Made by a program: the position numbers and the translations under genes. The notes under the pieces were generated by a model. It worked only from the letters and a program-made list of their open reading frames with translations. It did no database searches and was not told where the DNA came from. Below are positions 52,769 through 61,054 of a stretch of DNA of 64,000 bases, piece after piece. Every line of letters starts with the position of its first letter. Positions within the stretch are counted from its first letter, which is position 1. Source of the DNA: Pseudoflavonifractor sp050943825 (lineage in GTDB: Bacteria; Bacillota; Clostridia; Oscillospirales; Oscillospiraceae); assembly GCF_050943825.1 (NCBI RefSeq), contig NZ_JBMNPX010000004.1, forward strand, positions 62,001 through 126,000, written 5' to 3'.

Positions 52769-52948
52769 AATTGGAGTAGTCCCGCCTCGCCTGATTGAAT
52801 ATGCAGGCCGCAGTGCAACCCGATCATGGACAGTTTAGCACAAAAGCAGCAGCCAGACAATCTCGATAAATCGGCCAAATTTTCCGATTTGTTTTTGGGC
52901 AAAATACCATTTCTTCCTCTTTTGTCTCCGGCGCAAAGCCTCCGTCCC

Positions 52949-52977
52949 TTGACAGCGCCGCCCTTCTCTGGTATTCT
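52949..52977 (+). promoter_or_regulatory. Sigma-A promoter of fhs
   Basis: TTGACA (52949-52954), a 17-base spacer, then TATTCT (52972-52977). Transcription would start about 52984, right at the 5' end of the ZTP riboswitch. Confidence 0.8.
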
Positions 52978-52984
52978 GTCAGTG

Positions 52985-53082
52985 CGCTATATGACTGACG
53001 GAAGTGGGCTGACCACGTGGAGTATAGCGGACATGAGCCGACCGTCTGGGCACGCTGCGCTTTCGCGCGGTGTGCCCTTTTT
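52985..53082 (+). ncRNA. ZTP (pfl) riboswitch with intrinsic terminator
   Basis: The leader carries the pfl pattern ATGACTGACGGAAGTGGG-type helix, GACCACGTGGAG, then ACCGTCTGGGCA, matching the conserved 3' C-x-C/TCTGGGCA block. A terminator hairpin GGGCAC / GTGCCC (53048-53077) with five T's shares the CTGGGCA strand, so ligand binding would block termination. ZTP/ZMP riboswitches sense folate shortage and commonly control fhs. Confidence 0.85.
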
Positions 53083-53128
53083 GCATCCCGAAAACAGGAA
53101 GAGAGATTTTAAGGAGGCGCGGTTAGAG

Positions 53129-54793
53129 ATGAAAACCGACATTGAGATTGCCCAAGCGTGCACCATGCTGCCCATCACCCAGGTGGCCGAGGAGCTGGGC
53201 GTGAGCCAGGAGGTGCTGGAGCCCTACGGCCGCTACAAGGCCAAGCTGGACCCGGCGGCCATCAGCGCCCTGCCCCGGAAGGGACGGCTGATTCTGGTCA
53301 CCGCCATCAACCCCACCCCCGCCGGCGAGGGCAAGACCACCACCAGCGTGGGTCTGGCCGACGCACTCCACCGGCTGGGCAAGAAGGCTGTGCTGGCCCT
53401 GCGTGAGCCCTCCCTGGGCCCCGTGTTCGGCATCAAGGGCGGCGCCGCCGGCGGCGGCTACGCCCAGGTGGTGCCCATGGAGGACATCAACCTCCACTTC
53501 ACCGGCGATTTCCACGCCATCGGCGCGGCCAACAACCTGCTCTCCGCTATGCTGGACAACCACATCCAGCAGGGCAACGCCCTGGACATCGACGTGCGCA
53601 AGATCACCTGGAAGCGCTGCGTGGACATGAACGACCGCCAGCTGCGCAATATCGTCTGCGGCCTGGGCGGCAAGGTCAACGGCGTGCCCCGTGAGGACGG
53701 CTTCGACATCACCGTGGCCAGCGAGGTCATGGCGGTACTCTGCCTGGCCACCGGCCTGAAGGACCTGAAGGAGCGGCTGGGCCGCATGGTGGTGGCCTAC
53801 ACCCGGGACGACAAGCCCGTCACCGCCCGTGACCTGAAGGCGGACGGCGCCATGACCGCCCTGCTGAAGGACGCCATCAAGCCCAATCTGGTCCAGACTC
53901 TGGAGCACACCCCCGCCCTCATCCACGGCGGCCCCTTCGCCAACATCGCCCACGGCTGCAACTCCATCACCGCCACTGACGCCGCACTCCGGCTGGGCGA
54001 CTACGCCGTCACCGAGGCCGGCTTCGGCGCCGACCTGGGCGCTGAGAAGTTCCTGGACATCAAGTGCCGCTACGGCGGCCTGACTCCCTCCGCTGTGGTT
54101 GTGGTAGCCACCGTCCGTGCCCTCAAGCACCACGGCGGCGCGGCCAAGAGCGAGCTGGGCACCGAGAACCTGGCTGCCCTGGAGAAGGGCCTGCCCAATC
54201 TGCTCCAGCATGTGGAGAACATCACCCAGGTGTACGGCCTGCCCTGCGTGGTGGCCATCAACCGCTTCCCCACTGACACCGAGGCCGAGCTGGCCCTGGT
54301 GGAGGAGAAGTGCCGGGCCCTGGGCGTCAATGTGGCCCTCAGCGAGGTGTGGGCCAAGGGCGGCGAAGGCGGCGAGGCCCTGGCCAAGGAGGTCATGCGC
54401 CTGTGCGAGACCCCCGGCAACTTCCGCTTCTGCTACGACGCGGACAGCTCCATTGAGGAGAAGCTGGATGCCATCGCCCGGAAGATCTACCACGCCGACG
54501 GCGTGGACCTGACCTCCAACGCCCGCAAGCAGCTGAAACAGCTCACCGACCTGGGTTATGACAAGCTGCCCATCTGCATGGCCAAGACCCAGTACTCCTT
54601 CTCCGATGACGCCGCCCTGCTGGGCGCTCCCCGCAGCTTCCGCATCACCGTGCGGAATCTGAAGGTGGCTGCCGGTGCCGGCTTCCTGGTGGCCCTCACC
54701 GGAGACATCATGACCATGCCTGGGTTGCCCAAGATGCCTGCTGCCGAGAATATCGACGTGGACGAGAACGGCAGAATTACCGGTCTGTTCTAA
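53129..54793 (+). CDS. fhs: Formate-tetrahydrofolate ligase
   Basis: A 554-residue enzyme that makes 10-formyl-THF from formate, THF and ATP for purine synthesis or one-carbon metabolism. The P-loop is PTPAGEGKTTT near residue 65. FGIKGGAAGGGYAQV, GGPFANIAHGCNS and ALTGDIMTMPGLP complete the signature. The start is ATG 53129-53131 (MKTDIEIAQ), eleven bases after AAGGAGG; the upstream open frame passes through the riboswitch. Control by the ZTP riboswitch links expression to the purine intermediate ZMP/ZTP. Confidence 0.97.
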   Translation: MKTDIEIAQACTMLPITQVAEELGVSQEVLEPYGRYKAKLDPAAISALPRKGRLILVTAINPTPAGEGKTTTSVGLADALHRLGKKAVLALREPSLGPVFGIKGGAAGGGYAQVVPMEDINLHFTGDFHAIGAANNLLSAMLDNHIQQGNALDIDVRKITWKRCVDMNDRQLRNIVCGLGGKVNGVPREDGFDITVASEVMAVLCLATGLKDLKERLGRMVVAYTRDDKPVTARDLKADGAMTALLKDAIKPNLVQTLEHTPALIHGGPFANIAHGCNSITATDAALRLGDYAVTEAGFGADLGAEKFLDIKCRYGGLTPSAVVVVATVRALKHHGGAAKSELGTENLAALEKGLPNLLQHVENITQVYGLPCVVAINRFPTDTEAELALVEEKCRALGVNVALSEVWAKGGEGGEALAKEVMRLCETPGNFRFCYDADSSIEEKLDAIARKIYHADGVDLTSNARKQLKQLTDLGYDKLPICMAKTQYSFSDDAALLGAPRSFRITVRNLKVAAGAGFLVALTGDIMTMPGLPKMPAAENIDVDENGRITGLF

Positions 54794-54812
54794 TCAAGAA
54801 ACCGTATATCAC

Positions 54813-54851
54813 AAACGGCTGTGCCGGCGCAATGCGCCGGCACAGCCGTTT
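54813..54851. terminator. Terminator between fhs and the LacI-family gene
   Basis: AAACGGCTGTGCCGGCGCA / TGCGCCGGCACAGCCGTTT perfect arms with a short loop, and T's on the plus strand. It is symmetrical for convergent transcripts. Confidence 0.95.
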
Positions 54852-54862
54852 TGTCTTTTCAT

Positions 54863-55879
54863 TTACCGGATGCGTGCCGTGCTGCCGCGGACCTTCAGAA
54901 TCGGGGTGAGCTGGGAAATGGGCTTCTTCCCCTTCGGATTCTGGAGCAGCTGAAGCATTCCGTCCACCGCGTGCTCTGCAATTTCACAGATAGGCTGCGC
55001 CACAGTGGTGAGCGGCGGGTCAATGATATCGGAAAAGGCGATGTCATCCACTCCCACCACAGACAGGTCCCGGGGAATGGACAGATTATAGCTGCGGCAC
55101 TCCTTATAGACGCCGTAGGCAATCATATCGTTAAAGGCAAAAATCGCCGTGACATTCTGTCCCAGCAGGCAGGGCAGTGCTCTGTTGCCGCACTCGATGG
55201 ACAGCGTATCGCAGAAGAGCAGCTCCGTGTCCACCGGAATTCCGTACTCTGCAAAGGCTTTGCGGTATCCCGCGTAGCGCTGCACGTTTACGTTCAGGGT
55301 AATGGGCCCGGAGGCACAGCCGATCCGCCGGTGGCCCAGCTCCAACAGATGCTTGGTGGCCAGATAGCCGATTTGCGTCTGGTCCACTGCCACCGTGACA
55401 TGGTTTCCGTCATCCGTGACACGGTCCACGTACACCACCGGGATATCAATATCCTTCAGCAGCTCCTGACACTTCACGGTCTCCTCTGCGTCCTCAAAGT
55501 CCAGCTGAGCCAGCACAATCCCGTCTACCCGGCGGTCGGAGAAAATGCGCAGGTACTCCCGCGTGATCTTGGGATCGCCGCCGGTATTGCCGATAATGAC
55601 ATTCAGATTTTCATGGCGCAGCCGCATTTCAATCTGATTGGAGAGCGCCGCAAAGAACGGGTTATTGGAGTCGGGCAGAATAAGTCCGATGGTATTGGTT
55701 GTCTTTGTCACCAGGCCCACCGCCAGCTGATTGGGCCTGTAACGCAGCTCCTTCACCGCCCGGAGCACCTTTTCCCTGGTATCGTGAGAGATGGAGACCG
55801 GCTTCTCATTCAAAATCAGGGAGACAGTGGAGGGAGATACTCCCGCGGCCCTTGCCACATCTTTGATTGTTGTCCGCAT
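54863..55879 (-). CDS. LacI-family transcriptional regulator
   Basis: A 338-residue repressor. The HTH/hinge region TTIKDVARAAGVSPSTVSLILNE is followed by LRYRPNQLA and a periplasmic-binding-protein fold (about residues 60-335). The ligand lobe is typical of sugar or nucleoside effectors. The start chosen is ATG 55877-55879 (MRTTIKDV), nine bases after AGGAAGG. It is divergent from the second BMP operon; operator copies overlap its own -10 and lie in the BMP leader, which suggests autoregulation and operon control. Confidence 0.92.
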   Translation of the reverse strand: MRTTIKDVARAAGVSPSTVSLILNEKPVSISHDTREKVLRAVKELRYRPNQLAVGLVTKTTNTIGLILPDSNNPFFAALSNQIEMRLRHENLNVIIGNTGGDPKITREYLRIFSDRRVDGIVLAQLDFEDAEETVKCQELLKDIDIPVVYVDRVTDDGNHVTVAVDQTQIGYLATKHLLELGHRRIGCASGPITLNVNVQRYAGYRKAFAEYGIPVDTELLFCDTLSIECGNRALPCLLGQNVTAIFAFNDMIAYGVYKECRSYNLSIPRDLSVVGVDDIAFSDIIDPPLTTVAQPICEIAEHAVDGMLQLLQNPKGKKPISQLTPILKVRGSTARIR

Positions 55880-55934
55880 TCCGCTCATCCTTCCTGCGAC
55901 ACTTCTCTTTTTGTACTGTACAACAATGTTATTG

Positions 55935-55971
55935 TTAAAACGATTTTAGTCTATCTATTCAAAACAGTCAA
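55935..55971 (-). promoter_or_regulatory. lacI-type gene promoter overlapped by an operator
   Basis: On the minus strand TTGACT (55966-55971), a 17-base spacer, then TAAAAT (55943-55948). TTAAAACGATTTTAG (55935-55949), close to the 56106-56125 operator core, covers the -10, which fits autorepression. Confidence 0.75.
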
Positions 55972-56020
55972 GCCAAAACTATACAAAGTGTCGAAAAATA
56001 TGGATTTTGAACAATTACAA

Positions 56021-56050
56021 TTGACACAGTTCGTACAATTATGATACCAT
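56021..56050 (+). promoter_or_regulatory. Probable sigma-A promoter of the second BMP operon
   Basis: TTGACA (56021-56026) and TACCAT (56045-56050), 18 bases apart. The -10 is imperfect. Confidence 0.5.
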
Positions 56051-56105
56051 GCAGGCAGACAAAAGTCGAAAAACCGCAGACCAAGGTGGCATTTTATTTT
56101 TTTGG

Positions 56106-56125
56106 CTATTAAAACGTTTTAATAG
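56106..56125. promoter_or_regulatory. LacI-type operator of the second BMP operon
   Basis: CTATTAAAACGTTTTAATAG is a perfect 20-base palindrome with the central CG typical of LacI-family sites. It lies downstream of the expected start point, so bound repressor would block elongation or initiation. Confidence 0.8.
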
Positions 56126-56179
56126 TTGAAAAAGCAGCAAGCAAAGGAAACGGAATACTATAAACATGGAGGGTCACAA

Positions 56180-57274
56180 ATGAAAAAGAACAGTATCAAG
56201 CGTCTCGTCTGCCTGCTCCTGGCTGCCATGCTGCTGGCCGTTATGGCCGGATGCAGCGACTCCCCTTCCGGCGATAACGGCGGAAGCGATGATGGAAAGA
56301 CCAAAATCGTTCTGCTCCTGAACGGCTACCTGGGCGACCTTGCCTGGTACGACTGCTCCGCTGCCGGCATCCAGGCCATCCAGGACAAGTACCCCGACGA
56401 GGTGGAGACCAAGGTCATCGAGATGACCACCGACAAGTCCAAGTACGACTCCATCATCGCCGACACCCTCAGCGAGGACTGGGACATTGTCATCGCCGGC
56501 TCCTGGACCATGATGGAGTACATCGAGGCCGCTGCCGCCGACTACCCCGAGATGGAGTTCTGGTTCTTTGACGAGCCCATCGAGGGCATCGACAACGTGT
56601 ACAGCATGTCCTACAACGCCAACGAGGGCGCCTTCCTGGCCGGTATGGCCGCCGCCAGCGTGTCTGAGACCGGCGTCATCGGCTTCATCGGCGGCGAGGA
56701 CTCCACCGTGGTCAACGACTCCCTGGTGGGCTATCTGGAGGGTGCCGCCTACGTCAACCCCGACATCAAGGCCATCGTGTCCTACACCGGCAACTGGGAC
56801 GACTCCGCCAAGGGTAAGGAGCTGGCTCTGGTGCAGTACAACGCCGGCGCCGACGTGGTGTTCCAGCTGGCCTCCAACGCCGGTGTGGGCGTGTTTGAGG
56901 CCGCCAAGGAGACCGGCAACCTGGCCATCGGCTCCGATACCGATCAGTCTCTGATCTTCGCCGAGAGCGATCCCGACAAGGCCGCCACCATCCTCACCAG
57001 CTCCCTCAAGCGGGTGGATACCTCCCTGCTGCGGGCCTATGAGCTCTACAAGAGCGGCGAGGTCCCCTACGGCACCTGCGAGCGCCTGGGTCTGGACAAG
57101 GAGTGCGTGGGCATCGTGGAGAACGACAACTACCTGGCCCACGTGGATGAGGAGTCTGCCGCCGCCATTGCCCAGGCCAAGCAGGACATCATTGACGGCA
57201 AGATCACCGTCTCCTCCGCCTACGGCATGACCACCGAGGAGCTGGCTGAGTTCAAGGCCCAGTACATCAAGTAA
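56180..57274 (+). CDS. BMP-family substrate-binding lipoprotein (second operon)
   Basis: A 364-residue lipoprotein with signal peptide ending VMAGC (Cys25). The BMP domain shows LLLNGYLGDLAWYDCSAAG, FWFFDEPIEGIDNVYSMSYNANE, IGFIGGEDSTVVNDSLVGY and LAIGSDTDQSLI. The family includes purine-nucleoside receptors such as PnrA. The start is ATG 56180-56182 after GGAGGG. It is the first gene of an operon with ATPase, two permeases, a GH3 enzyme and rbsD. Confidence 0.9.
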   Translation: MKKNSIKRLVCLLLAAMLLAVMAGCSDSPSGDNGGSDDGKTKIVLLLNGYLGDLAWYDCSAAGIQAIQDKYPDEVETKVIEMTTDKSKYDSIIADTLSEDWDIVIAGSWTMMEYIEAAAADYPEMEFWFFDEPIEGIDNVYSMSYNANEGAFLAGMAAASVSETGVIGFIGGEDSTVVNDSLVGYLEGAAYVNPDIKAIVSYTGNWDDSAKGKELALVQYNAGADVVFQLASNAGVGVFEAAKETGNLAIGSDTDQSLIFAESDPDKAATILTSSLKRVDTSLLRAYELYKSGEVPYGTCERLGLDKECVGIVENDNYLAHVDEESAAAIAQAKQDIIDGKITVSSAYGMTTEELAEFKAQYIK

Positions 57275-57312
57275 GAACCGATAAGCTATCAGATGCAAGT
57301 CTGCCGCCTGTT

Positions 57313-57346
57313 GGAAGAGAGTCATTCTCCGGAGTGACTCTCTTCC
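57313..57346 (+). other. Intercistronic hairpin between binding protein and ATPase genes
   Basis: GGAAGAGAGTCA (57313-57324) pairs with TGACTCTCTTCC (57335-57346). No T tract follows, so it is more likely an mRNA stabiliser than a terminator. Confidence 0.6.
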
Positions 57347-57397
57347 GGCCCTTAGGCGTCTAAACCTACAACAGCAGAAAGAGGGTGACCTTCTCCG

Positions 57398-58951
57398 ATG
57401 AGTGAAATCTTGCGGGTCGAGCATTTGATGAAGGTATACGGAAATGGTGTCATGGCAAACAAGGACATCAATTTTTCCGCTGAAAAAGGCGAAATTCACG
57501 CCATCTGCGGCGAGAATGGCGCCGGAAAGTCCACACTGATGAAGATGCTCTACGGCATCGAGCAGCCCAGCGAGGGCGACATCTATGTCAAGGGTGAAAA
57601 GGTCCATCTCACCTCCTCCGCCAAGGCCATTGAGCACAGCATCGGCATGGTGCACCAGCACTTCATGCTGGTGCCCTCCCTGACGGTGGCGGAGAACGTG
57701 GTGCTGGGCGTGGAGCCCAAGCGGGGCCTCAGCTTTGATGCCAAGAAGGCCATCCAGATGACCGAGGAAATCGCCCAGAAGTACAATCTGCCCGTCCCCG
57801 CCCGGGAGAAGGTGGAGAACATCTCGGTGGGTCTGAAGCAGCGGGTGGAGATCATCAAGGCCCTGCTCAAGGGCGCGGAGATCCTCATTCTGGACGAGCC
57901 CACCACCGTCCTCACCCCCCAGGAGACCGAGGAGCTCTTTGTGGAGCTCAAGCACCTGCGGGACCAGGGCCACACCATTCTCTTCATCTCCCACAAGCTC
58001 TACGAGGTGAAAAAGCTGTGCGACCGGGTCACCGTCATGCGCAACGGCCGGATGATTGGCACCCGGAACATTGCCGACGTCACCGAGGCCGACATCTCCA
58101 GAATGATGGTGGGCCGCGACGTGGTGGAGGTCATTGAGAAGGACAAGGCCAAGCCGGGCGAGACGGTGCTCAAGCTCCGTGGCGTCACCTGCCACAACAG
58201 TACCACCGGCCGGAAGCTGCTGGACAACGTGTCCCTGGACGTGAAGAAGGGCATGATTCTGGGTCTGGCGGGCGTGGAAGGCAACGGCCAGCACGAGCTG
58301 CTGGAGGCCATCGCCGGCGTGGAGCGTCTCTCCTCCGGCACCATCACCCTCAACGGCAAGGACCTGACCAACCACTCCATCCGGGAAATCCGCGAGGCGG
58401 GCATCTCCCATATCCCCGAGGACCGCATGGCGGAGGGCACGGCCAAAAAGCTGAGCATCTCCAACAACATCCTGGCCGGACGCCACCGCAAGGCCCCCTT
58501 TACCGGCAAGATCCTCTTCAACACCAAGGAGATTAAAAAAGAGGCCGACCACCTGATCGAAGAGTACCACGTCAAGTGCAGCGGCAGGGACCAGGAGATC
58601 GGCATGCTCTCCGGCGGCAACATCCAGAAGGTTGTCGTGGCCCGTGAGTTCTCTGTGGAGCCCGAGGTCATCCTGGTGGACCAGCCCACCCGGGGCATCG
58701 ACATCGGCGCGGCCACCTTCATCCGCAACCGTCTGGTTCAGCTCCGGGACGAGGGCAAGGCCATTCTGGTCAACTCGGCGGATTTGAACGAGGTGCTGGG
58801 CCTGTCCGACAGCCTGGCCGTGTTCCACAACGGCCGTATCTCCGGCTACTTTGAGGACTCCTCCACCCTGACCGAGGAGGAGCTGGGCCTGTACATGCTG
58901 GGTGTGAAAGAACAGTCTGCGGAAGAGATAGAGGAGAAATTCCATGGATAA
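57398..58951 (+). CDS. BMP-family ABC transporter ATPase, fused double domain (second operon)
   Basis: A 517-residue double ATPase. Domain 1 has GENGAGKSTLMK, ISVGLKQRVEII and LILDEPTTVLTP. Domain 2 has a degenerate Walker A (GVEGNGQHE) with LSGGNIQKVVVAREF and ILVDQPTRGID. It is paralogous to the protein of the 41-42.6 kb operon. The stop overlaps the next gene by eight bases. Confidence 0.92.
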   Translation: MSEILRVEHLMKVYGNGVMANKDINFSAEKGEIHAICGENGAGKSTLMKMLYGIEQPSEGDIYVKGEKVHLTSSAKAIEHSIGMVHQHFMLVPSLTVAENVVLGVEPKRGLSFDAKKAIQMTEEIAQKYNLPVPAREKVENISVGLKQRVEIIKALLKGAEILILDEPTTVLTPQETEELFVELKHLRDQGHTILFISHKLYEVKKLCDRVTVMRNGRMIGTRNIADVTEADISRMMVGRDVVEVIEKDKAKPGETVLKLRGVTCHNSTTGRKLLDNVSLDVKKGMILGLAGVEGNGQHELLEAIAGVERLSSGTITLNGKDLTNHSIREIREAGISHIPEDRMAEGTAKKLSISNNILAGRHRKAPFTGKILFNTKEIKKEADHLIEEYHVKCSGRDQEIGMLSGGNIQKVVVAREFSVEPEVILVDQPTRGIDIGAATFIRNRLVQLRDEGKAILVNSADLNEVLGLSDSLAVFHNGRISGYFEDSSTLTEEELGLYMLGVKEQSAEEIEEKFHG

Positions 58952-60062
58952 ACTGAAACAAAAGCTCCACAAGCCGGGGATGACCCAGGAGGCGCTGGAG
59001 CGGCGCTTCTCCCTCATGCGGACCTCGCTGGCCATCGCCATCGGCATTCTGCTCTCCATTGTTATCATCCTGATCGTCAGCGATGACCCCCTGCTGGCCA
59101 TCAAATACCTGCTCATCGGGCCTCTCCTGAGCCTGAACAACTTCTACAGCCTGTTCACCATGTGGATCCCCATCGTCATCACCGGCCTGGCGGTCTGCAT
59201 CATGTTCAGCGCCAACCAGTTCAACCTGTTCGCTGAGGGCGGCTTCTTCTTCGGCGCGGTGGTGGCTGCCGCGGTGGCTCTGTCGGTGGATCTGCCCGCC
59301 GGCATTCACCCCGTGGTGTGCATCCTGGCCGCCGCGGTGGTGTGCGGCCTGCTGGGTGCCATCCCCGCCCTGATGCGGCACAAGCTGGGCGCCTCCGAGA
59401 TGGTGGCCTCCCTGCTGCTCAACTACGCCTGCCTCCAGCTGGGCCTGTTCATTATCAGCTACTTCTTCCGGGACCCCAACGCGGGCAGCGTGGTCTCCCG
59501 CAAGTACCCTGACAGCGCCAAGCTGCTGGAGCTCATTCCCCGCAGCAACATTCACGTGGGCATCATCGTTGCCATTGTGCTGGTGGTGCTGACCTACTAC
59601 TTCATGTACTACACCCGCTGGGGCTATGAGATCCGTCTGGTGGGCGAGAACGAGAAGTTCGCCAAGTACAGCGGTATCAGCATCGGCGCGGTGACCATCG
59701 GCTCCCAGGTGCTGGGCAGCGCCCTGGCCGGCGGCGCCGGCGCCATCGAGACCCTGGCGCTCTACTCCCGCTTCTCCTACACCGACCTGACCGGCCACGG
59801 CTGGGACGGCGTGACTCTGGCCATTCTGGCCGGCCGCAACCCCAAGTACATCCCGCTGGCCGCCCTGTTCCTGGCCTACCTGCGCAAGGGCGCCGATCTG
59901 ATGTCCATGCGGGCGGGCATGCAGACCGACTTCGTCTCCGTGATTCAGGCCGTCATTCTGGTGTTCCTGCTGGCGGAGCAGTTCCTCTCCGGCTACCGGC
60001 AGAAGAAGACCTACGCCCTGAGCAAGCAGCTGGAAGCTGCCCAGGAAGAGATGGGAGGGTGA
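58944..60062 (+). CDS. BMP-family ABC permease 1 (second operon)
   Basis: A 372-residue permease with eight to ten helices. FSANQFNLFAEGGFFFGAVVAAA occupies the family's EGQ/FNIG-like position, and VGENEKFAKYSGISIGAV and GHGWDGVTLAILAGRNP are typical. It pairs with the next permease; only four bases separate the two genes. Confidence 0.9.
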   Translation: MDKLKQKLHKPGMTQEALERRFSLMRTSLAIAIGILLSIVIILIVSDDPLLAIKYLLIGPLLSLNNFYSLFTMWIPIVITGLAVCIMFSANQFNLFAEGGFFFGAVVAAAVALSVDLPAGIHPVVCILAAAVVCGLLGAIPALMRHKLGASEMVASLLLNYACLQLGLFIISYFFRDPNAGSVVSRKYPDSAKLLELIPRSNIHVGIIVAIVLVVLTYYFMYYTRWGYEIRLVGENEKFAKYSGISIGAVTIGSQVLGSALAGGAGAIETLALYSRFSYTDLTGHGWDGVTLAILAGRNPKYIPLAALFLAYLRKGADLMSMRAGMQTDFVSVIQAVILVFLLAEQFLSGYRQKKTYALSKQLEAAQEEMGG

Positions 60063-60066
60063 AACA

Positions 60067-61023
60067 ATGAGTGAAATCTTGGAACTGGTATTCAGCGCAT
60101 CCTTCGGCTTTTCCGTGCTCCGTCTGACCACCCCCATCCTGCTGGCCGCCCTGGCCTCGGTCATCTCGGAGCGGGCCGGCGTGGGCAACATCACCATGGA
60201 GGGCACCATGCTCATCTCCGCCTTCACCGGCGTGGTGGTCTCCGCCTATACGGGCAGCGCCTGGCTGGGCTTTGCCGCCGGCATTGCGGCGGGCGCCATC
60301 AGCGGCTATCTGCTGGCCTACATCATCTTCAAGCTCCAGGTCAACGACATTCTGGCCGGTATCGCCATCAACCTGCTGGGCAGCGGCGGCACCGTGTTCT
60401 TCCTCTTCGCCCTCACCGGCGTGCGCGGCATCTCCACCTCCCTGAGCAGCAAGGTGATGCCCTCGGTGGACATTCCCTTCATTAAGGATATCCCCGTGCT
60501 GGGCGAGATCATCTCCGGCCACAACATCGTCACCTACATGTCCTTCGTCATGGTCATTCTGGTGTGGTTCATCCTGTTCCGCACCCCCCTGGGCCTGCGT
60601 ATCCGGTCCGTGGGCGAGAACCCCGACGCAGCCAAGTCGGTGGGCGTCAACGTCTACCGCACCAAGAGCATCGCCCTGACCATCGCCGGCGTGCTCTCCG
60701 GCATGGGCGGCGTGTATATGTCCATGGGCTACGTGTCCTGGTTCGCCAAGGACCTGACCGCCGGCCGCGGCTGGATCGGTATCGCCGCAGCCGCCATGAG
60801 CGGCCAGCACCCCGTGGGCGCGGCAGTGGCCTCCCTGTTCTTCGGCGTGGCCGATGCCACCGCCAACACCCTTCAGACCATCAACCTGCCCTCCCAGCTG
60901 GTGCTCATGATCCCCTATGTGGTCACCCTGCTGGCCATGTGCGTGTACGCCTACTACCGGCTGCAGAAGAAGAAACGCCTTGCCAAGGGTAAGGCCAGCC
61001 TGGCCAAGGCTCCCGCCCAGTAA
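60067..61023 (+). CDS. BMP-family ABC permease 2 (second operon)
   Basis: A 318-residue permease. ISERAGVGNITMEGTMLISAF, VGENPDAAKSVGVNV and AGRGWIGIAAAAMSGQHPVGA are the conserved blocks. The short basic C-terminus (KKKRLAKGKASLAKA) is cytoplasmic. GGGAGGG lies before the ATG. It completes the importer. Confidence 0.9.
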   Translation: MSEILELVFSASFGFSVLRLTTPILLAALASVISERAGVGNITMEGTMLISAFTGVVVSAYTGSAWLGFAAGIAAGAISGYLLAYIIFKLQVNDILAGIAINLLGSGGTVFFLFALTGVRGISTSLSSKVMPSVDIPFIKDIPVLGEIISGHNIVTYMSFVMVILVWFILFRTPLGLRIRSVGENPDAAKSVGVNVYRTKSIALTIAGVLSGMGGVYMSMGYVSWFAKDLTAGRGWIGIAAAAMSGQHPVGAAVASLFFGVADATANTLQTINLPSQLVLMIPYVVTLLAMCVYAYYRLQKKKRLAKGKASLAKAPAQ

Positions 61024-61054
61024 GCCGGGAGAAGGAAAGGAGCGACCAATTTTC

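Larger units (their letters stand above)
52600..53128. other. Divergent regulatory region between the orphan ATPase and fhs
   Basis: About 529 bases without a gene. It holds an 18-base palindrome (52751-52768), the fhs promoter (52949-52977), a ZTP riboswitch with terminator (about 52985-53082), and the fhs ribosome binding site. An open frame from 52826 crosses the riboswitch and is not considered coding. Confidence 0.7.
55880..56179. other. Divergent lacI-BMP regulatory region
   Basis: About 300 AT-rich bases without a gene. It holds TTGTACTGTACAA (55911-55923), the lacI promoter and operator, the BMP promoter and the 20-base operator described separately. Confidence 0.6.

Noticed and set aside
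52826..53128. N-terminal extension of fhs
   Set aside because: The extension crosses a ZTP riboswitch and its terminator; the ATG at 53129 has a strong ribosome binding site and matches family length.
56174..59140. 988-codon minus-strand open frame
   Set aside because: It is antisense to the BMP binding protein, ATPase and start of the permease, has low-complexity His/Gly/Val/Leu composition, and matches no family. It is a shadow caused by high GC.
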